Both the position numbers and the translations under genes were made by a program. The notes beneath the pieces are model-generated. The model saw only the letters and a list, made by a program, of their open reading frames with translations, had not been told where the DNA came from and made no database searches. Positions 6,743-7,414 of a stretch of DNA of 7,414 nt are shown piece after piece (the first letter of the stretch is position 1; each line of letters opens with the position of its first letter). The stretch comes from GWF2-38-10 sp964527595 (GTDB taxonomy: Bacteria > Babelota > Babeliae > Babelales > RVW-14): NCBI GenBank assembly GCA_964527595.1, contig CAZGPI010000026.1, positions 1-7,414 on the forward strand. Reading direction: 5' to 3'.

Positions 6743-6767
6743 TTGTTATGTTTACGTTGCATAACAA
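6743..6767. promoter_or_regulatory. Perfect 8-bp inverted repeat upstream of the surface-protein operon
   Basis: TTGTTATG at 6743-6750 and CATAACAA at 6760-6767 are exact reverse complements separated by 9 nt (centre-to-centre about 17 nt). The repeat lies 31-55 nt upstream of the ATG at 6712, between the ldh terminator and the ribosome binding site. It could be an operator for a dimeric regulator or a weak AT-rich stem-loop in the 5' leader. There is no T-run behind it, so it is not a terminator. I cannot name a regulator. Confidence 0.45.
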
Positions 6768-6795
6768 ATGTGTTTAAAGCTACTCCTTCCTTTTT

Positions 6796-6819
6796 AAAAA
6801 GACGAAACTCTAAGTTTCG
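6796..6819 (-). terminator. Rho-independent terminator of the lactate dehydrogenase gene
   Basis: On the minus strand CGAAACT, a 3-nt loop (TAG) and AGTTTCG form a perfect 7-bp stem (6803-6819), followed by TC and a run of five T (6800-6796). It lies about 77 nt after the ldh stop codon and ahead of the surface-protein operon, so the two units are probably transcribed separately. Confidence 0.8.
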
Positions 6820-6895
6820 AGTGTAGTATCCAGTTGTCTCTTTGTAAAGATTTTTGCTTTTCCATAAAAAAATCATACTTTTAAATACGGCCACC

Positions 6896-7414
6896 TCACA
6901 GCAGCTTCATGGCTCGAGCCGTCCCCTCCTTAATCTTATATGCAGACTCAGCAAGTGATACCTGCTCCTCTTTATTAAGCGTAATATTGAGATGCTCACA
7001 AACACCTCCATCACGAATAATAGTTGGTAAACTTAAACACACATCGCTAAGACCATATTGTCCATCAATCAGCGATGAAACTGAAAAAACACGAGCTTGA
7101 TCAAGCAATATCGCCCGAATAATTTTAGTAATAACGAGCGCAATGGCATAATATGTTGCCCCCTTACGGGCAATAATGTCGGCAGCTGCGCTCTTGGTTT
7201 TTTGATACATTTGAGCCAATACCGACTGGTCATATCCGGCAAACATTGCCAATGGTACCCCGGCCACCATTGCTCCACTCCACCAAACAAATTCCGAATC
7301 CCCGTGCTCACCAAGAATGTGAGCAACGACATCCTTTGGACTCACCTTAAAATGTGTGCCTAGTTGATAGCGTAACCGAGCAGAATCCAAAACCGTCCCG
7401 GCCCCAAAAACACG
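6896..7414 (-). CDS. ldh: L-lactate dehydrogenase, C-terminal part (N-terminus beyond window edge)
   Basis: The enzyme interconverts pyruvate and L-lactate with NADH/NAD+ in the cytoplasm. The frame is open from the right edge to TGA at 6898-6896, giving 172 residues, a little over half of the usual ~310-320. Counting from the edge, it opens with FGAGTVLDSARLR (residues 3-15), the family's conserved GxGTxLDxxRxR. Asp10 and Arg13 match the family's Asp168 and substrate-binding Arg171. GEHGDS at 35-40 supplies catalytic His37 (His195), exactly 27 residues after the Asp as in the family. KGATYYAIA near 84-92 matches the segment holding Thr246, and SSLIDGQYGLSDVCLSLP is the typical C-terminal core. 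The residue-102 loop that best separates lactate from malate dehydrogenase is outside the window, but GATYY and the C-terminus favour LDH. A TTG at 7388-7390 is an internal Leu, not a start. It is probably the last gene of its transcript, given the terminator downstream. Confidence 0.92.
   Translation of the reverse strand, partial: RVFGAGTVLDSARLRYQLGTHFKVSPKDVVAHILGEHGDSEFVWWSGAMVAGVPLAMFAGYDQSVLAQMYQKTKSAAADIIARKGATYYAIALVITKIIRAILLDQARVFSVSSLIDGQYGLSDVCLSLPTIIRDGGVCEHLNITLNKEEQVSLAESAYKIKEGTARAMKLL

Overview
The window carries five protein-coding genes, all on the minus strand, and no RNA gene, CRISPR array or mobile element that I can support. Four of the five are exported or probably exported surface-type proteins. 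They point to a Gram-negative-type bacterium with an outer membrane that invests heavily in lineage-specific surface proteins. The combination (a Lys/Glu-rich coiled coil fused to a beta-barrel, long beta-helix-like proteins with no database-style name, a short collagen-like protein, moderate GC) resembles what I associate with intracellular or symbiotic candidate phyla such as Dependentiae (TM6). That placement is an impression from protein style, not a demonstrated assignment.

Layout in the direction of transcription (high to low coordinates). (1) 7414-6896: C-terminal 172 residues of an L-lactate dehydrogenase, closed by a clear Rho-independent terminator (6819-6796). (2) 6795-6713: an intergenic leader with a perfect 8-bp inverted repeat and a consensus AGGAGG ribosome binding site. 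(3) 6712-3323: a 1129-residue exported protein with repeated parallel-beta-helix-like modules. (4) After only 24 nt, 3298-1695: an exported protein with a long charged coiled coil followed by a beta-barrel-like domain, cut by an assembly gap. (5) 1694-1595: exactly 100 N, so a gap of nominal size. (6) 1594-699: the C-terminal 298 codons of a second beta-helix-like protein, visibly related to gene 3, followed by a hairpin (687-655) that probably ends transcription. (7) 583-1: the N-terminal 194 residues of a collagen-like exported protein with Gly-X-Thr/Pro triplets and a 21-residue tandem repeat, running off the left edge.

How the genes may work together: genes 3, 4 and 6 look like one transcription unit for a cell-surface assembly, with two paralogous beta-helix proteins flanking a coiled-coil/barrel protein that could be the outer-membrane anchor or scaffold. 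The collagen-like gene starts after a probable terminator and may be separate, but adds another elongated surface molecule. The lactate dehydrogenase is an ordinary metabolic neighbour, insulated by its own terminator. The surface-assembly idea is inference from signal peptides, fold-like repeats and spacing; no homology search was possible.
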